64,000 bases of DNA from Peribacillus sp. Bi96 (GCF_918698115.1 NZ_CAKKLV010000008.1:124001-188000), one strand, 5' to 3'; shown: positions 18,263 through 27,718, counted from the stretch's first letter. Notes: a model not told the origin generated them from the letters alone. Program-made: numbers and translations.

Positions 18263-18442
18263 TTATCCTTTTGGAGTAAGGGGTACGAATGGCCCGATGA
18301 TTAGGGATTCCGGCGGGGTATCGAATGCAGATGATAGTTGGACCGTTTGGACATCACCAATGAGAAATAAAGCAGAGCTCGCTACACCGGTAATATGAAT
18401 ATCACCTACACAAAGCTGGTGATTGGTTACATTAAACTCCAT
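18263..18442 (-). CDS. gerPD: Spore germination protein GerPD
   Basis: 59 residues (MEFNVTNHQLCVGDIHITGV... ending PFVPLTPKG). The N-terminus and the ITGVASSALFLIGD block resemble GerPD/GerPB-type small coat proteins. The ATG lies inside the end of gerPC (11-bp overlap), so translation is probably coupled. Its place between gerPC and gerPE confirms the assignment. Confidence 0.88.
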   Translation of the reverse strand: MEFNVTNHQLCVGDIHITGVASSALFLIGDVQTVQLSSAFDTPPESLIIGPFVPLTPKG

Positions 18443-19043
18443 TTGGATTTCCTCCTGTCTCGGCTTGTGAATGAGTAATGAATTGAATCAATGCAGCTTG
18501 AATATCGGATTTTACCTGTTCCTTGATCTTTTCCTTGACGTTATCAAGCTGCTGAGGTACACGTTCGGCGGCAGAAAGAGTATCGAAATACAAAATGATT
18601 CGTTGATGAAGCTGGCGTTCTACGTCCTGTTTAATGAAGTCGTGATAAGAAGGTTCCAATGATATTTTCAGTTGTGTTTCGGTATCATGGATCATAATTT
18701 CCAAGTCTGAAAGAATATCGTTGTGTATTTCCTGGACGACGATTTCCCGTCCTTTAAATAGGTTTGGTGCAGGTTGAACGGGTTGTTTGTTGACGGCAAA
18801 TTCATCAATGTTATTTAAATCATTGGGATTTAAACCGATATTCAACGTTCCATCAAGAGATTCGACTTTTAATTGATCGAATTTATATTCAATTTTATCA
18901 ACGTGGATTGGCGGTTTATTTTTCAGCTCGGCAAGTTCATCTGTCAGGCGTTTGATTTCGTGTTCAAGTTTCATGATCCGCTTATCTTGGGCTTCTAGAA
19001 AATGCTGCATTTGTATGGAATATGAATATAGATCCTGATTCAC
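18432..19043 (-). CDS. gerPC: Spore germination protein GerPC
   Basis: 203 residues from a GTG preceded by GAGGTG. An N-terminal coiled coil is visible (about residues 10-45, AQDKRIMKLEHEIKRLTDELAELKN), then a segment containing KIEYKFDQLKVESLDGTLNIGLNP typical of GerPC, then a helical C-terminal half. It is the largest GerP protein; in the Bacillus spore system it helps the coat or outer layers admit small germinants. Part of the gerPABCDEF operon. Confidence 0.9.
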   Translation of the reverse strand: MNQDLYSYSIQMQHFLEAQDKRIMKLEHEIKRLTDELAELKNKPPIHVDKIEYKFDQLKVESLDGTLNIGLNPNDLNNIDEFAVNKQPVQPAPNLFKGREIVVQEIHNDILSDLEIMIHDTETQLKISLEPSYHDFIKQDVERQLHQRIILYFDTLSAAERVPQQLDNVKEKIKEQVKSDIQAALIQFITHSQAETGGNPNGV

Positions 19044-19120
19044 GACTCAACACCTCGCCTTCACCATAAGATAATTTCATATATGACAGTATATGAAAAA
19101 GTTTGGGTGTAGGTGAATGC

Positions 19121-19333
19121 CTATGAACTACGAGCTGTGAATGGGACAAAACTGGATGATGGGATCACATCAGCTTCAATGGCAGGTGCTGGTTCAGTGA
19201 AACCACCGGTATTGGCTAATGTGGAATATGGTTTAATCACTCCGGCACTTCCTATTTGAAAAACGGATGAATTGGCGATGCTTTCAATTTTTATCATATT
19301 GATTTGTATGGTCTGGTGAATATTGAAGATCAT
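19121..19333 (-). CDS. gerPB: Spore germination protein GerPB
   Basis: 70 residues: MIFNIHQTIQINMIKIESIANSSVFQIGSAG followed by an IKPYSTLANTGGFTEPAPA segment. The NQTIQIN..RIESI..SS..QIGSAG arrangement is that of GerPB. It lies between gerPA and gerPC in the expected order. It is a small soluble coat-associated protein acting with the other GerP proteins in germinant access. Confidence 0.9.
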   Translation of the reverse strand: MIFNIHQTIQINMIKIESIANSSVFQIGSAGVIKPYSTLANTGGFTEPAPAIEADVIPSSSFVPFTARSS

Positions 19334-19355
19334 GCTGACTCCTTTCTGAAAAGCA

Positions 19356-19577
19356 TTAGAGATTTAAGACCATTGGCTGGTCAACACCATCTGTATCATT
19401 TGTATTTGTGGTGCTATAGGCATTATAAAGTGATATGGATTCACCTGTATTGAACGATCCAGCACCTGCAAAAGTTTTAGAAGTGGAATATGGACTAAGT
19501 TTAAAAACGTCACCAATATGGACAGTTCCACTGCTACCGACGGCAATGACTTGAACGATTCCTACGATGGCCGGCAA
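19356..19577 (-). CDS. gerPA: Spore germination protein GerPA
   Basis: 73 residues from a TTG start (family N-terminus M-P-A-I-V-G), with AAGGGTGATT five bases upstream; a GTG nine bases further up lies inside that site. The internal GDVFKLSPYSTSKTFAGAGSFNTG and terminal NDTDGVDQP match the GerPA/PF fold seen again in gerPF. It is the first gene of the operon, downstream of a sigma-K-like promoter. Confidence 0.9.
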   Translation of the reverse strand: MPAIVGIVQVIAVGSSGTVHIGDVFKLSPYSTSKTFAGAGSFNTGESISLYNAYSTTNTNDTDGVDQPMVLNL

Positions 19578-19650
19578 GTAAATCACCCTTTTTTTATTCT
19601 GCTTTTCCCTTTGATAACAGGCGGTGGGCCTACAAAAGGGAGTTTTAATG

Positions 19651-19677
19651 TATTGTATGTGGACTCATGATTGATGT
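19651..19677 (-). promoter_or_regulatory. Sigma-K-type promoter of the gerP operon
   Basis: Reading the minus strand, AC, 16 bp, CATACAATA matches the sigma-K consensus AC-N16/17-CATANNNTA. It lies about 75 bp upstream of gerPA. gerP is transcribed in the mother cell under sigma-K in B. subtilis and B. cereus, so sequence and biology agree. Confidence 0.65.
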
Positions 19678-19893
19678 GATTCATCTGCCTATCATATATT
19701 GTCATATAACCAGTGATGAATATCACTGAATAATAAGAAGCTGATATGATCATTCATTCTTACTTTTTTTGATGATTACAGGAAAATACTTTCGATAAAA
19801 AGCTTCCTGTTTAACGATAAAGTGTTACTATTATAAAATATTTTGAATTATTATAATTTATATTTTCTTATATTAGGATGGTGGGGAAGGACA

Positions 19894-21168
19894 TTGAGAC
19901 GTTTTCATTATAGCTGGGTCATATTAATCATTACATTTTTCTCGATCATTGTAGCCGGGATCGTTAGGTCATCATCAGGAGTATTCATCGTACCGTTTGA
20001 AAATGAGTTCGAGTGGGACCGGTCCGTCATTTCTTTAGCCTTCGCTATAAGCCTTTTTCTTTATGGATTATCCGGTCCATTCATGGCAGCTCTAATTGAA
20101 GTGCTTGGATTAAAGAAAATGATGGTATTGGGCATGTCAACTTTATTGGCAGGGATTTTCCTCACTTTTTTCATGGAGCATGAGTGGCAGCTCATTCTAA
20201 TTTGGGGAATTATCATTGGATTGGGTTCTGGAGTGTTTTTAACGGTATTGAGCCCATATGTGGCAAATCGTTGGTTCGAGAAGAGGAGGGGGCTGGCGGT
20301 CGGGATACTGACGGCAAGTACGGCCACAGGTCAGCTCATTTTACTTCCGGTTTTAGCCATCATCATTGAGAATCACTCGTGGCGATGGGCGATTGGATTA
20401 ATTTTGGTCCTTAGCTTGATCATGTTGGCCATCATCCTATTATTCATGAAAAATAATCCGAAAGAAGTTGGCACTCTTCCATATGGATTAGAAGAGGAAA
20501 GTCAGGAGGCTGTTACAGTCCAAAAGAAGAACCCCATTACCATGGCTTTTCAATCATTAATTGAAGCAGTGAGAGTAAAAGAATTCTGGTTATTGGCAGG
20601 AAGCTTTTTTATATGCGGACTTTCAACGAGCGGGTTGATCGGGACCCATTTCATTTCTTACTGCATTAGCTTTGGATTGCCTGTTGTAACGGCAGCATCA
20701 CTGCTATCTTTCATGGGGATCTTTGATCTGATTGGTACGACTGTATCAGGGTGGCTATCCGATCGGTTTGATAACCGTTGGTTGTTGTTTTGGTATTACG
20801 GACTAAGAGGGGCTTCCCTCGTTTTACTTCCTTTTGCGCTAAATGAGGGCTCAATCACCCTATTGATCATCTTCTCTGTATTTTACGGATTGGATTGGAT
20901 AGCAACTGTGCCTCCAACCATTAGCATTTCAAGGCAAGTTTTTGGTGTGGAGAAAAGCGGGATTGTATACGGTTGGATATTCGCGGCCCATCAGGCGGGT
21001 GCAGCTGTGGCGGCGTACGGTGGAGGGCTTACCTTTAAACTATTCAACTCCTATACATGGGCGTTCTTCCTTGCAGGAATCTTTTGCTTATTGGGCAGCT
21101 TGTTTGTCATACTAATAAAAAAGCAAAAAGCGGCTTCAGTGGTTAAAGATGATGCCATGAGGGTATAA
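19894..21168 (+). CDS. MFS transporter (monocarboxylate/OFA-like)
   Basis: About 424 residues from the TTG at 19894 (GGGGAAGG just upstream); an in-frame TTG at 19843 lacks a site. Twelve membrane segments are visible, with a central cytoplasmic loop around residues 195-225 (PKEVGTLPYGLEEESQEAVTVQKK). The loop 2-3 region (LIEVLGLKKMM) and RRGLAVGILTAS loop are typical of the major facilitator superfamily, and overall it recalls the OFA/monocarboxylate branch. Substrate unknown. It is followed 35 bp later by the DUF418 gene, possibly in one transcript. Confidence 0.82.
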   Translation: MRRFHYSWVILIITFFSIIVAGIVRSSSGVFIVPFENEFEWDRSVISLAFAISLFLYGLSGPFMAALIEVLGLKKMMVLGMSTLLAGIFLTFFMEHEWQLILIWGIIIGLGSGVFLTVLSPYVANRWFEKRRGLAVGILTASTATGQLILLPVLAIIIENHSWRWAIGLILVLSLIMLAIILLFMKNNPKEVGTLPYGLEEESQEAVTVQKKNPITMAFQSLIEAVRVKEFWLLAGSFFICGLSTSGLIGTHFISYCISFGLPVVTAASLLSFMGIFDLIGTTVSGWLSDRFDNRWLLFWYYGLRGASLVLLPFALNEGSITLLIIFSVFYGLDWIATVPPTISISRQVFGVEKSGIVYGWIFAAHQAGAAVAAYGGGLTFKLFNSYTWAFFLAGIFCLLGSLFVILIKKQKAASVVKDDAMRV

Positions 21169-21203
21169 ATGCGGCGTTAATATGGATGAAAGCAGGTGAA
21201 CCG

Positions 21204-22385
21204 ATGAAAGTCACGATGGCACCGTTGCAGGAAAGTAAACGGATTGTAAGCATCGATGTTTTACGGGGAATAGCCATTTTAGGAATTTTTTTAGTGAATA
21301 TGCCTTCTTTCCACTCTCCGCTCTTGTATATAGACGGTGCAGAACGCTGGTCTGGAGGGTGGGACAGGGTTTTGTTCAGAGTCAGTGATGTTGTTGCACA
21401 AGCCAGTTTTTATCCGTTATTTGCGTTTCTGTTCGGTTTTGGTGCCATCATATTAGCTGTAAGGAGTGAGGAAAAGGGCATTTCATTTCCTTTACTGTTT
21501 ACGAAAAGGTTAAGTTTTTTACTGGTAATTGGATGCATTCATGCTTTTTTCATCTGGCATGGGGACATCCTTATTAATTATGCTATATTTGGGTTTGCAT
21601 TCTTGTTGTTTTATAAGATGAAGGGTAGGAATTTAATTCTTCTAGGCTCATTTTGTTATGTCCTGCCTTTTGCAATATTGGGTTCACTATTTCTTATAAT
21701 GGGCATTTTTGATAGCGAAGGGGTGGCGATAACGACTGATTCGAAGATGATGAAACAGTCGTTGGAAATTTATCAATCTGGTACATTTACGGAAATAATG
21801 AATCAAAGAGCGATAGATTGGTATATGGTGAATAATCCCTTTAATGGCATCATCCTTTTTTTATCGATTTTTCCGTTTTTTTTAATTGGGGCTGGCGTTG
21901 CAAAGCAAGGATTTCTCCAAAATCCAATTCAGTATAAGCGTCAAATGAAAGCGGTAATGATCGTAAGCTTGCTATTTGGCTTGTCGTTCAAGATTCTTCC
22001 ATATGTGACAGTCTACCATTTTGGCACCATATTCGTTCAGGATTATTTTGGCGGACCATTACTGACGATGTTTTATATTACGGCCATTACCCTTCTGACT
22101 GAAAAGACTGGAGCTTTCGGTCTGTTCCAACCCCTTTCGTGTATTGGAAGGATGTCGATGAGTAATTACTTATTCCAATCCATTATATGTACGTCCATTT
22201 TTTACTCATATGGACTTGGATTATATGGATCAGTCTCTTACACGTCAGGGTTTGTATTCCTTATTGCTTTGTTTTGCCTGCAAGTTCTGCTTTCCTTATT
22301 GTGGCTGAGCGTATATAAATACGGACCGATTGAATATGTATGGCGTTTTGTTACATATGGTAAAAAGCCAGATATGCGAAGGTGA
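21204..22385 (+). CDS. DUF418 family membrane protein (YeiB-like)
   Basis: 393 residues from the ATG at 21204, which has AGGTG upstream (an ATG at 21186 lacks one). The N-terminal RIVSIDVLRGIAILGIFLVNMPSF is the hallmark of DUF418/YeiB proteins, related to the acyltransferase-3-like HGSNAT fold. About nine to ten membrane segments follow, and the C-terminal RMSMSNYLFQSIICTSIFYSYGLGLYG block is the DUF418 domain proper. Function is not established for the family. It shares a direction and short spacing with the MFS gene. Confidence 0.82.
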   Translation: MKVTMAPLQESKRIVSIDVLRGIAILGIFLVNMPSFHSPLLYIDGAERWSGGWDRVLFRVSDVVAQASFYPLFAFLFGFGAIILAVRSEEKGISFPLLFTKRLSFLLVIGCIHAFFIWHGDILINYAIFGFAFLLFYKMKGRNLILLGSFCYVLPFAILGSLFLIMGIFDSEGVAITTDSKMMKQSLEIYQSGTFTEIMNQRAIDWYMVNNPFNGIILFLSIFPFFLIGAGVAKQGFLQNPIQYKRQMKAVMIVSLLFGLSFKILPYVTVYHFGTIFVQDYFGGPLLTMFYITAITLLTEKTGAFGLFQPLSCIGRMSMSNYLFQSIICTSIFYSYGLGLYGSVSYTSGFVFLIALFCLQVLLSLLWLSVYKYGPIEYVWRFVTYGKKPDMRR

Positions 22386-22458
22386 GGACTAGTTGAGAAG
22401 AAATGTAAATGGTGTTCATTAAATTGTTGATTTTACCTTAAGAGGATACACCTTAGTT

Positions 22459-22488
22459 TTGTTTTTTTGTAAAAGCCTATGATATGAT
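22459..22488 (+). promoter_or_regulatory. Promoter of yisL
   Basis: TTGTTT (22459-22464), 18 bp, TATGAT (22483-22488) preceded by TG at -14/-15: a vegetative promoter with an extended -10, about 30 bp before the yisL start. Confidence 0.5.
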
Positions 22489-22518
22489 GAGAGGGAAACT
22501 GAACGAGGGGGCAAATAA

Positions 22519-22866
22519 ATGACTACACACTTGCATATTACAGTTTGGGTTATCGGAATCATTCTTTTCTTTGTCACATATTCGATGCTTAAAAGTGGAA
22601 ATCCAAAAGCGAAAATACTACATATGATAACGCGCTTATTCTATCTATTGATTTTCATTACTGGCGGAATGCTGATTACGGATTTTGGTGCTTACGCAGT
22701 AAAAATGATTGTTGGTATCATCGTGATTGCCGCGATGGAAATGGTGTTGGTCCGTACGAAAAAAGGAAAAAGCACAAGTGCCATGTGGATATTGTTCATC
22801 GTTGCGTTTGTATTCGTCCTTTATTTAGGATTATCCCTGCCACAGGGATTGTACATTTTTAAATAA
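22519..22866 (+). CDS. yisL: YisL, UPF0344 (DUF1516) membrane protein
   Basis: 115 residues with four hydrophobic segments (about 7-22, 38-56, 62-80, 92-110). The THLHITVWVIGIILFFVTYSML start and KILHMITRLFYLLIFITGGML second helix are typical of DUF1516 proteins such as B. subtilis YisL. An integral membrane protein of unknown role. GAGGGGG precedes the ATG. Neighbours yisN and asnO reproduce the B. subtilis order. Confidence 0.9.
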   Translation: MTTHLHITVWVIGIILFFVTYSMLKSGNPKAKILHMITRLFYLLIFITGGMLITDFGAYAVKMIVGIIVIAAMEMVLVRTKKGKSTSAMWILFIVAFVFVLYLGLSLPQGLYIFK

Positions 22867-22872
22867 AGAAAT

Positions 22873-22914
22873 GAAAAGCGGGTAAATGAGGATATCTCAT
22901 TTACCCGCTTTTTC
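22873..22914. terminator. Bidirectional terminator between yisL and yisN
   Basis: AAAGCGGGTAAATGAG pairs with CTCATTTACCCGCTTT around a five-base loop, with A and T tracts on either side. Confidence 0.9.
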
Positions 22915-22920
22915 AATAGG

Positions 22921-23487
22921 CTATTGTGAATTCACTTTTTCAATGACGATCCTTTTTCCAGTGTTCAGGGTGAATTCAAAACGATCGTGATCCTTTTTTC
23001 CATAAGAAAAATGGTGCTGAACGAGACATATTTGGTTCTCGTTATCAAAGGTGAAGAAGTTCACGCCGGACTGATTGGGGACGGCTCTTAAAAAAGTGAG
23101 CTGGTTATAGCTATATATACAATCATAAATAGAAAAATCAAGCGAATTCAAGGTCGTTACAAATTGGAAAAAGGAATCGTCGTTCAATTCTTCCAATAAT
23201 CGTTCAAAAGAGTAGAGCAGTTTTTTGCGGATCCGAATGGGCTCATTTTCCCTTAAGAAGGTGATTTCCCGGTGAAGCAGGATTTTTCCCTCTTCTTCTA
23301 CTACTCCTTGCTGCCAGCGCCCACCCCTATAAATTTCAATGATGCCATCAACATGGTCTTCAATGGAGCATGCCTCATCGGTTTCATCATCGAAAAAAAT
23401 CCATTGTTGATTGATATTTTCCACTGTTCCTTCGGTAAAAGCTCTCGTTTGTCTATTCATTAACTTGGTTCGTTGTTGCTGACTCAT
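22921..23487 (-). CDS. yisN: YisN-like protein (DUF2777)
   Basis: 188 residues, soluble and rich in acidic and aromatic residues, with no catalytic motif that I recognise. The N-terminus (SQQQRTKLMNRQTRAFTEGTVENINQQWIFFDD) and VDGIIEIYRGGRWQQGVV resemble the DUF2777 family, to which I believe B. subtilis YisN belongs. GGAGGT precedes the ATG. It is divergent from asnO, as in B. subtilis. Function unknown. Confidence 0.75.
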   Translation of the reverse strand: MSQQQRTKLMNRQTRAFTEGTVENINQQWIFFDDETDEACSIEDHVDGIIEIYRGGRWQQGVVEEEGKILLHREITFLRENEPIRIRKKLLYSFERLLEELNDDSFFQFVTTLNSLDFSIYDCIYSYNQLTFLRAVPNQSGVNFFTFDNENQICLVQHHFSYGKKDHDRFEFTLNTGKRIVIEKVNSQ

Positions 23488-23579
23488 ACATATACCTCCA
23501 ATAGTGGAATCCTCACCTACTTTTTAGTCAAAATACAATGAAAATATAACTGTATATTTTAAAATATTATGGACAAATA

Positions 23580-23606
23580 ACCATCTTTCCGTCTTTGCAT
23601 AGGCTA
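23580..23606 (+). promoter_or_regulatory. Sporulation-type promoter candidate for asnO
   Basis: In the ~320-bp yisN-asnO gap, AC, 16 bp, CATAGGCTA fits the mother-cell promoter pattern (AC-N16-CATANNNTA). B. subtilis asnO is expressed during sporulation, in the sigma-E regulon; sigma-E and sigma-K -10 elements overlap. The match is short and lies 200 bp from the start, so it is only a candidate. I see no other feature in this gap. Confidence 0.25.
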
Positions 23607-23806
23607 TGTTTAACACGGGATTCTTTGCTCAACAATTCATTATCAACGTCGGGCGCTGATGGGCAGGGGTTCTTACGGAATGATACTGATCAATACTTAA
23701 CTTTTTTTTTGCAATGGTCTTCGAATTAGAAATGAGGGACGGTAAATCTTTTTAAGACAGGGAGCCAATTTTTTTAATAGTCCCGATAGAAAGGATGAAG
23801 TGTAAA

Positions 23807-25654
23807 ATGTGTGGGATAACAGGCTGGGTGCATTTTCAAAAAGATTTACGGGCAGAAACGAAAACACTAGAAAACATGACGAAAACGTTGGCAAAGCGGG
23901 GTCCAGACGAAGATAATGTTTGGAGCGAAGCCCATGTTGCCTTTGGTCATAAACGGTTAACGGTTGTCGATGCGGAAGGCGGAAAACAGCCGATGACGAA
24001 AAATCACAAAAACGGCAGATATACACTTTGTTATAATGGAGAGCTATATAACACCGAGGATATTCGTAAACAGCTATTATTAAAAGGATATTCCTTTAAC
24101 GGTCATTCTGATACAGAAGTTTTACTAACTTCTTATATAGAATGGAAAGAAAAATGCGTAGACCTGTTAAATGGGATTTTTGCGTTTGCGATTTGGGATG
24201 AAAAGGAGCAGAAATTATTCGTTGGAAGGGATCGGATGGGCGTAAAGCCATTCTTTTACGCGGAAAGGGACGGCGGGTTCATTTTTGGATCGGAATTGAA
24301 GTCGATTCTAGCCCATCCGGATGTTAAAACGGAGATTGATCGTGAAGGGCTGTCTGAAGTTTTTGGTGTTGGTCCATCCCGAAAGCCTGGTTCAGGTGTA
24401 TTTCATAATGTCCAGGAATTAAGGCCAGCCCATGCACTTACCTTATCAAGGAAAGGCCTCCGAATCTGGAGATATTGGAATGTAAAAAGTGAAGAACATC
24501 ATGATACCCTTGATGAAACCGCCGAGAAGGTACGCTTCCTTGTCGAAGATGCAGTGACGCGGCAACTTGTATCAGATGTTCCTCTCTGTACCTTCTTGTC
24601 AGGAGGGCTTGACTCAAGCGCGATTACGGCCATTGCTGCAAACGCGTATCAAAAAGAAGGGAAAGGGCGGCTTCATACGTATTCGATTGATTATGAAGAC
24701 AATGAGCGTTATTTTAAGGCAAATGATTTTCAGCCTAACTCTGATGGGCATTGGATTAAAAAGATGTCGGATACCTTTAACACGGTACACCATTCATCAA
24801 TTATCACTCAAGAACAATTAACGGATTATTTAACAGAAGCTGTTCTTGTCAGAGACCTCCCCGGCATGGCGGATGTCGACTCTTCATTACTTTGGTTTTG
24901 TAAGGAAATCAAGCAGGATTTTGTCGTGGGCCTATCCGGTGAGTGTGCCGACGAAATTTTCGGCGGTTATCCATGGTTTCATCGGGAAGATGATTTGAAT
25001 CGTGCTGGGTTTCCTTGGATGAGATCGACCCAGGAGCGGGTATCTTTATTGAAATCTGGGTGGCGTGAGAAATTGAAGTTGGAAGAATACGCGCAGGAAG
25101 CCTATTTGACAACCCTCGCAGAAACGCCTAAGTTGGAAGGCGAAAACGGTGTAGCAGCTAAACGCCGGGAGCTTTTCTACGTGAATTTATTATGGTTCAT
25201 GACTACGCTTCTTGACCGGAAGGACCGGATGAGTATGGGGGCCAGTTTAGAGGTCCGTGTGCCATTTGCCGATCATCGCCTTGTGGAATATGCGTGGAAC
25301 ATACCTTGGGAAATGAAAATGGAGGGCAATCGTGAAAAGGGCATACTGAGGAAAGCGTTGGAGGGGTTGTTACCGGATGAGGTATTGTATAGGAAAAAAA
25401 GTCCATATCCCAAAACTCATAACCCTATATATACAGACCGTGTGCAGGGATGGTTGAAAGACTTACTGACGGACAAAAATTCGGTCCTGCATGAGTTTTT
25501 CGATAAACAGAAGCTAACGGATATTGTTGATTCCAAAGGTGCCGCCTTTAAAGTGCCGTGGTTCGGGCAATTGATGTCGGGTCCTCAGTTACTGGCTAAC
25601 TTGGCACAAACCCATGTGTGGTTCAAAGAATATGATATCCAGATAATAGATTGA
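23807..25654 (+). CDS. asnO: Asparagine synthetase (glutamine-hydrolysing)
   Basis: 615 residues from the ATG at 23807. That start exposes Cys2 (M-CGITGW) as the N-terminal nucleophile of the class II glutaminase domain; an ATG at 23795 would bury it. AAAGGATG is about ten bases upstream. Glutaminase residues RGPDEDN and YNGELYN are present. The C-terminal synthetase domain has the PP-loop SGGLDSSAI and later SGECADEIFGGYPWF and DRKDRMSMGASLEVRVPF. It makes asparagine from aspartate, ATP and glutamine. Length and the yisN neighbour match B. subtilis AsnO. Confidence 0.95.
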   Translation: MCGITGWVHFQKDLRAETKTLENMTKTLAKRGPDEDNVWSEAHVAFGHKRLTVVDAEGGKQPMTKNHKNGRYTLCYNGELYNTEDIRKQLLLKGYSFNGHSDTEVLLTSYIEWKEKCVDLLNGIFAFAIWDEKEQKLFVGRDRMGVKPFFYAERDGGFIFGSELKSILAHPDVKTEIDREGLSEVFGVGPSRKPGSGVFHNVQELRPAHALTLSRKGLRIWRYWNVKSEEHHDTLDETAEKVRFLVEDAVTRQLVSDVPLCTFLSGGLDSSAITAIAANAYQKEGKGRLHTYSIDYEDNERYFKANDFQPNSDGHWIKKMSDTFNTVHHSSIITQEQLTDYLTEAVLVRDLPGMADVDSSLLWFCKEIKQDFVVGLSGECADEIFGGYPWFHREDDLNRAGFPWMRSTQERVSLLKSGWREKLKLEEYAQEAYLTTLAETPKLEGENGVAAKRRELFYVNLLWFMTTLLDRKDRMSMGASLEVRVPFADHRLVEYAWNIPWEMKMEGNREKGILRKALEGLLPDEVLYRKKSPYPKTHNPIYTDRVQGWLKDLLTDKNSVLHEFFDKQKLTDIVDSKGAAFKVPWFGQLMSGPQLLANLAQTHVWFKEYDIQIID

Positions 25655-25656
25655 AA

Positions 25657-25692
25657 AAAACGGGGCAGGATAAAATCTTTGCCCCGTTTTCC
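25657..25692. terminator. Bidirectional terminator after asnO
   Basis: AAAACGGGGCA and TGCCCCGTTTT form the stem between the converging asnO and GH13 genes. Confidence 0.88.
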
Positions 25693-25697
25693 TTTTC

Positions 25698-27449
25698 TCA
25701 ATGATTGAATGCGATAATTTTATATTGGTAGCCATCCAATTCAAATTGGCCTTCCTGCGTTGTTTCCTTTGTTCTTAAATCCGTCAGTGTACGCCCTTTC
25801 AAGTCAAAAGGGAGGGTGAAGGATTGCTTGACATCCGTCGGATTAATCAGGATCACGACAGATCGTTCTCCATTATATTTTTGGTAGGCAACGATACTTT
25901 CGTTTCCGGCTGTATCAAGGAATTTGAACTTGCCGTCATTTGCAAGTAATCGTTCTTCTTTTCGTAATGTGATCAATGCTTTAATTTCATTGAAAAGCTC
26001 GGTATTTTGTTTTTCTTCAGCCCAGACCATGCATTTTCGGCACCCTGGATCCATGCCTCCGGTCAAGCCGATTTCATCTCCATAGTAAATACAGGGACTG
26101 CCATTGAAAGTCAAGAGGATTGCATGGATGAGCTTGGCCCGAGCTAGATCTTCCCCACAATCCGTGAAAATCCGGGGGGTATCATGGCTTCCGAGAAGGT
26201 TGAACGTCACGTCAAAAACATTAGTCGGGTAACTTTGGTAAATGGCTGTCATTTCTTCGATAAACGTGCGGGCATTAATGGTTTGTGAAGCGACCAGGCG
26301 AAATACTTGGTTGGTAAAAGGATAATTCATGACGGCATCAAACTGATCGCCGCGAAGCCATGTCATAGAATCATGCCAAATTTCACCAAGAATATAAAGA
26401 TCAGGCTTTAAGTTTTTAACCGTCGTTCTAAATTCACGCCAGAATGGTTGGTCGACTTCATTGGCCACATCCAATCGCCAGGCATCTATATCGAACTCCT
26501 TGATCCAATAGGCTGAGACTTCGAGCAGATATTCCTTCACCTCTGGATTTGCTGTATTCAATTTTGGCATCGATTCAAAGAAACCGAATGTTTCATAATT
26601 TGGCCTTTCCCCTCCTTTTAGAGGAAAGCTGTGTGGATGGAACCAATCCTTATATTTCGAATTCTCTCCTTTTTCGAGTAAATCCTGAAAAGGGGGGAAA
26701 TAGAAGCCGCTATGGTTAAATACGGCATCCAGCATGACGCGGATATTCCGTTTATGGCATTCATTTATTAGTGCTTTCAATGTTTCCTTTGACCCGAATT
26801 GCGGATCAATTTCCCGATAATCAATCGTATCGTATTTGTGGTTAGAGTAAGCATGGAAGATTGGCGTAAAATAGATCCCGTTAATGCCAAGCCCTTCTAA
26901 ATAATCTAAATGTTCAATGATTCCTTCGAAGTCCCCGCCAAAAAAATTATCTACGGTCGGTTCTTCACTACCCCAAGGTTTTGTACCTTCTGGATCGTTG
27001 TCAGGGTTCCCATTCGCAAATCGTTCGGGAAAAATTTGATACCAAATTGTATCTTTGACCCATTCGGGTGCTCCGAATACTTCGTTTTGATGAAGATAAG
27101 GGATGGCGAAATAGCTCCCGGGATCTCTTGGAGGTTCTTTAAAAAAGCCTTTTTCCGTGTAAATGGCACTTTCATTTTCTGAAATGACTTTGAACCCATA
27201 TCGAATTCTTCGGTAGGGAGGCTTCACATAAATATGCCAATAATCATAATGGATATCACTGCCGGATAAACTCATCGGTTGTTCCTCATACTGCCATTGT
27301 CCATTATCTGATATGTATGGATCCCCAAAAATCAATCCGGCTGATGAGATATCTTGTTTTTTCGTGCGAAGTCTGATATGTAGGGTTTCGTTGTTGATGG
27401 TATAGGCGTAATTGTCATTAGGTCTATGGTGTATGGATGAAAATTCCAT
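25698..27449 (-). CDS. Neopullulanase/cyclomaltodextrinase-type GH13 enzyme
   Basis: 583 residues from the ATG at 27449 (GGAGTGG seven bases upstream). There is no signal peptide, so it is cytoplasmic. An N-terminal beta domain (about 1-120, with KKQDISSAGLIFGDPY) typical of the GH13_20 group precedes the TIM barrel (from WVKDTIWYQIFPERFANG). The catalytic set is complete: nucleophile D327 (WRLDVANE), acid/base E356 (ILGEIW), D423 (GSHDTPR). Such enzymes hydrolyse imported linear or cyclic maltodextrins and pullulan to maltose and glucose. It is transcribed away from the binding-protein gene, sharing a 385-bp intergenic region with it. Confidence 0.9.
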   Translation of the reverse strand: MEFSSIHHRPNDNYAYTINNETLHIRLRTKKQDISSAGLIFGDPYISDNGQWQYEEQPMSLSGSDIHYDYWHIYVKPPYRRIRYGFKVISENESAIYTEKGFFKEPPRDPGSYFAIPYLHQNEVFGAPEWVKDTIWYQIFPERFANGNPDNDPEGTKPWGSEEPTVDNFFGGDFEGIIEHLDYLEGLGINGIYFTPIFHAYSNHKYDTIDYREIDPQFGSKETLKALINECHKRNIRVMLDAVFNHSGFYFPPFQDLLEKGENSKYKDWFHPHSFPLKGGERPNYETFGFFESMPKLNTANPEVKEYLLEVSAYWIKEFDIDAWRLDVANEVDQPFWREFRTTVKNLKPDLYILGEIWHDSMTWLRGDQFDAVMNYPFTNQVFRLVASQTINARTFIEEMTAIYQSYPTNVFDVTFNLLGSHDTPRIFTDCGEDLARAKLIHAILLTFNGSPCIYYGDEIGLTGGMDPGCRKCMVWAEEKQNTELFNEIKALITLRKEERLLANDGKFKFLDTAGNESIVAYQKYNGERSVVILINPTDVKQSFTLPFDLKGRTLTDLRTKETTQEGQFELDGYQYKIIAFNH

Positions 27450-27676
27450 TAAAAACCACTCCAATTCTATAAGTGTATTTTGGGGAAGTGAAATTGAAAA
27501 AGGGAACTTCAGGCTGTTTTTTGGGGAGAGTTCTCTATGTAGTTGAAATTAGCCTGGATTAACTGTTTTTTTCAATATGGTTATATACCCAATTCTTATT
27601 GAAGGAAGCACCTATTAACTAAAAAATAACAAAAAGTATTCCTCACTACAAGGAAATAAATACGTTGAGGAAAATG

Positions 27677-27704
27677 TTGTAAAAACCAAAGGCGCTCATA
27701 TAAT
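27677..27704 (+). promoter_or_regulatory. Promoter of the maltodextrin genes
   Basis: TTGTAA (27677-27682), 16 bp, TATAAT (27699-27704) in the divergent region, about 125 bp before the binding-protein start. It is the best sigma-A match on the plus strand there. Confidence 0.5.
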
Positions 27705-27718
27705 GATAACAATAGCTT

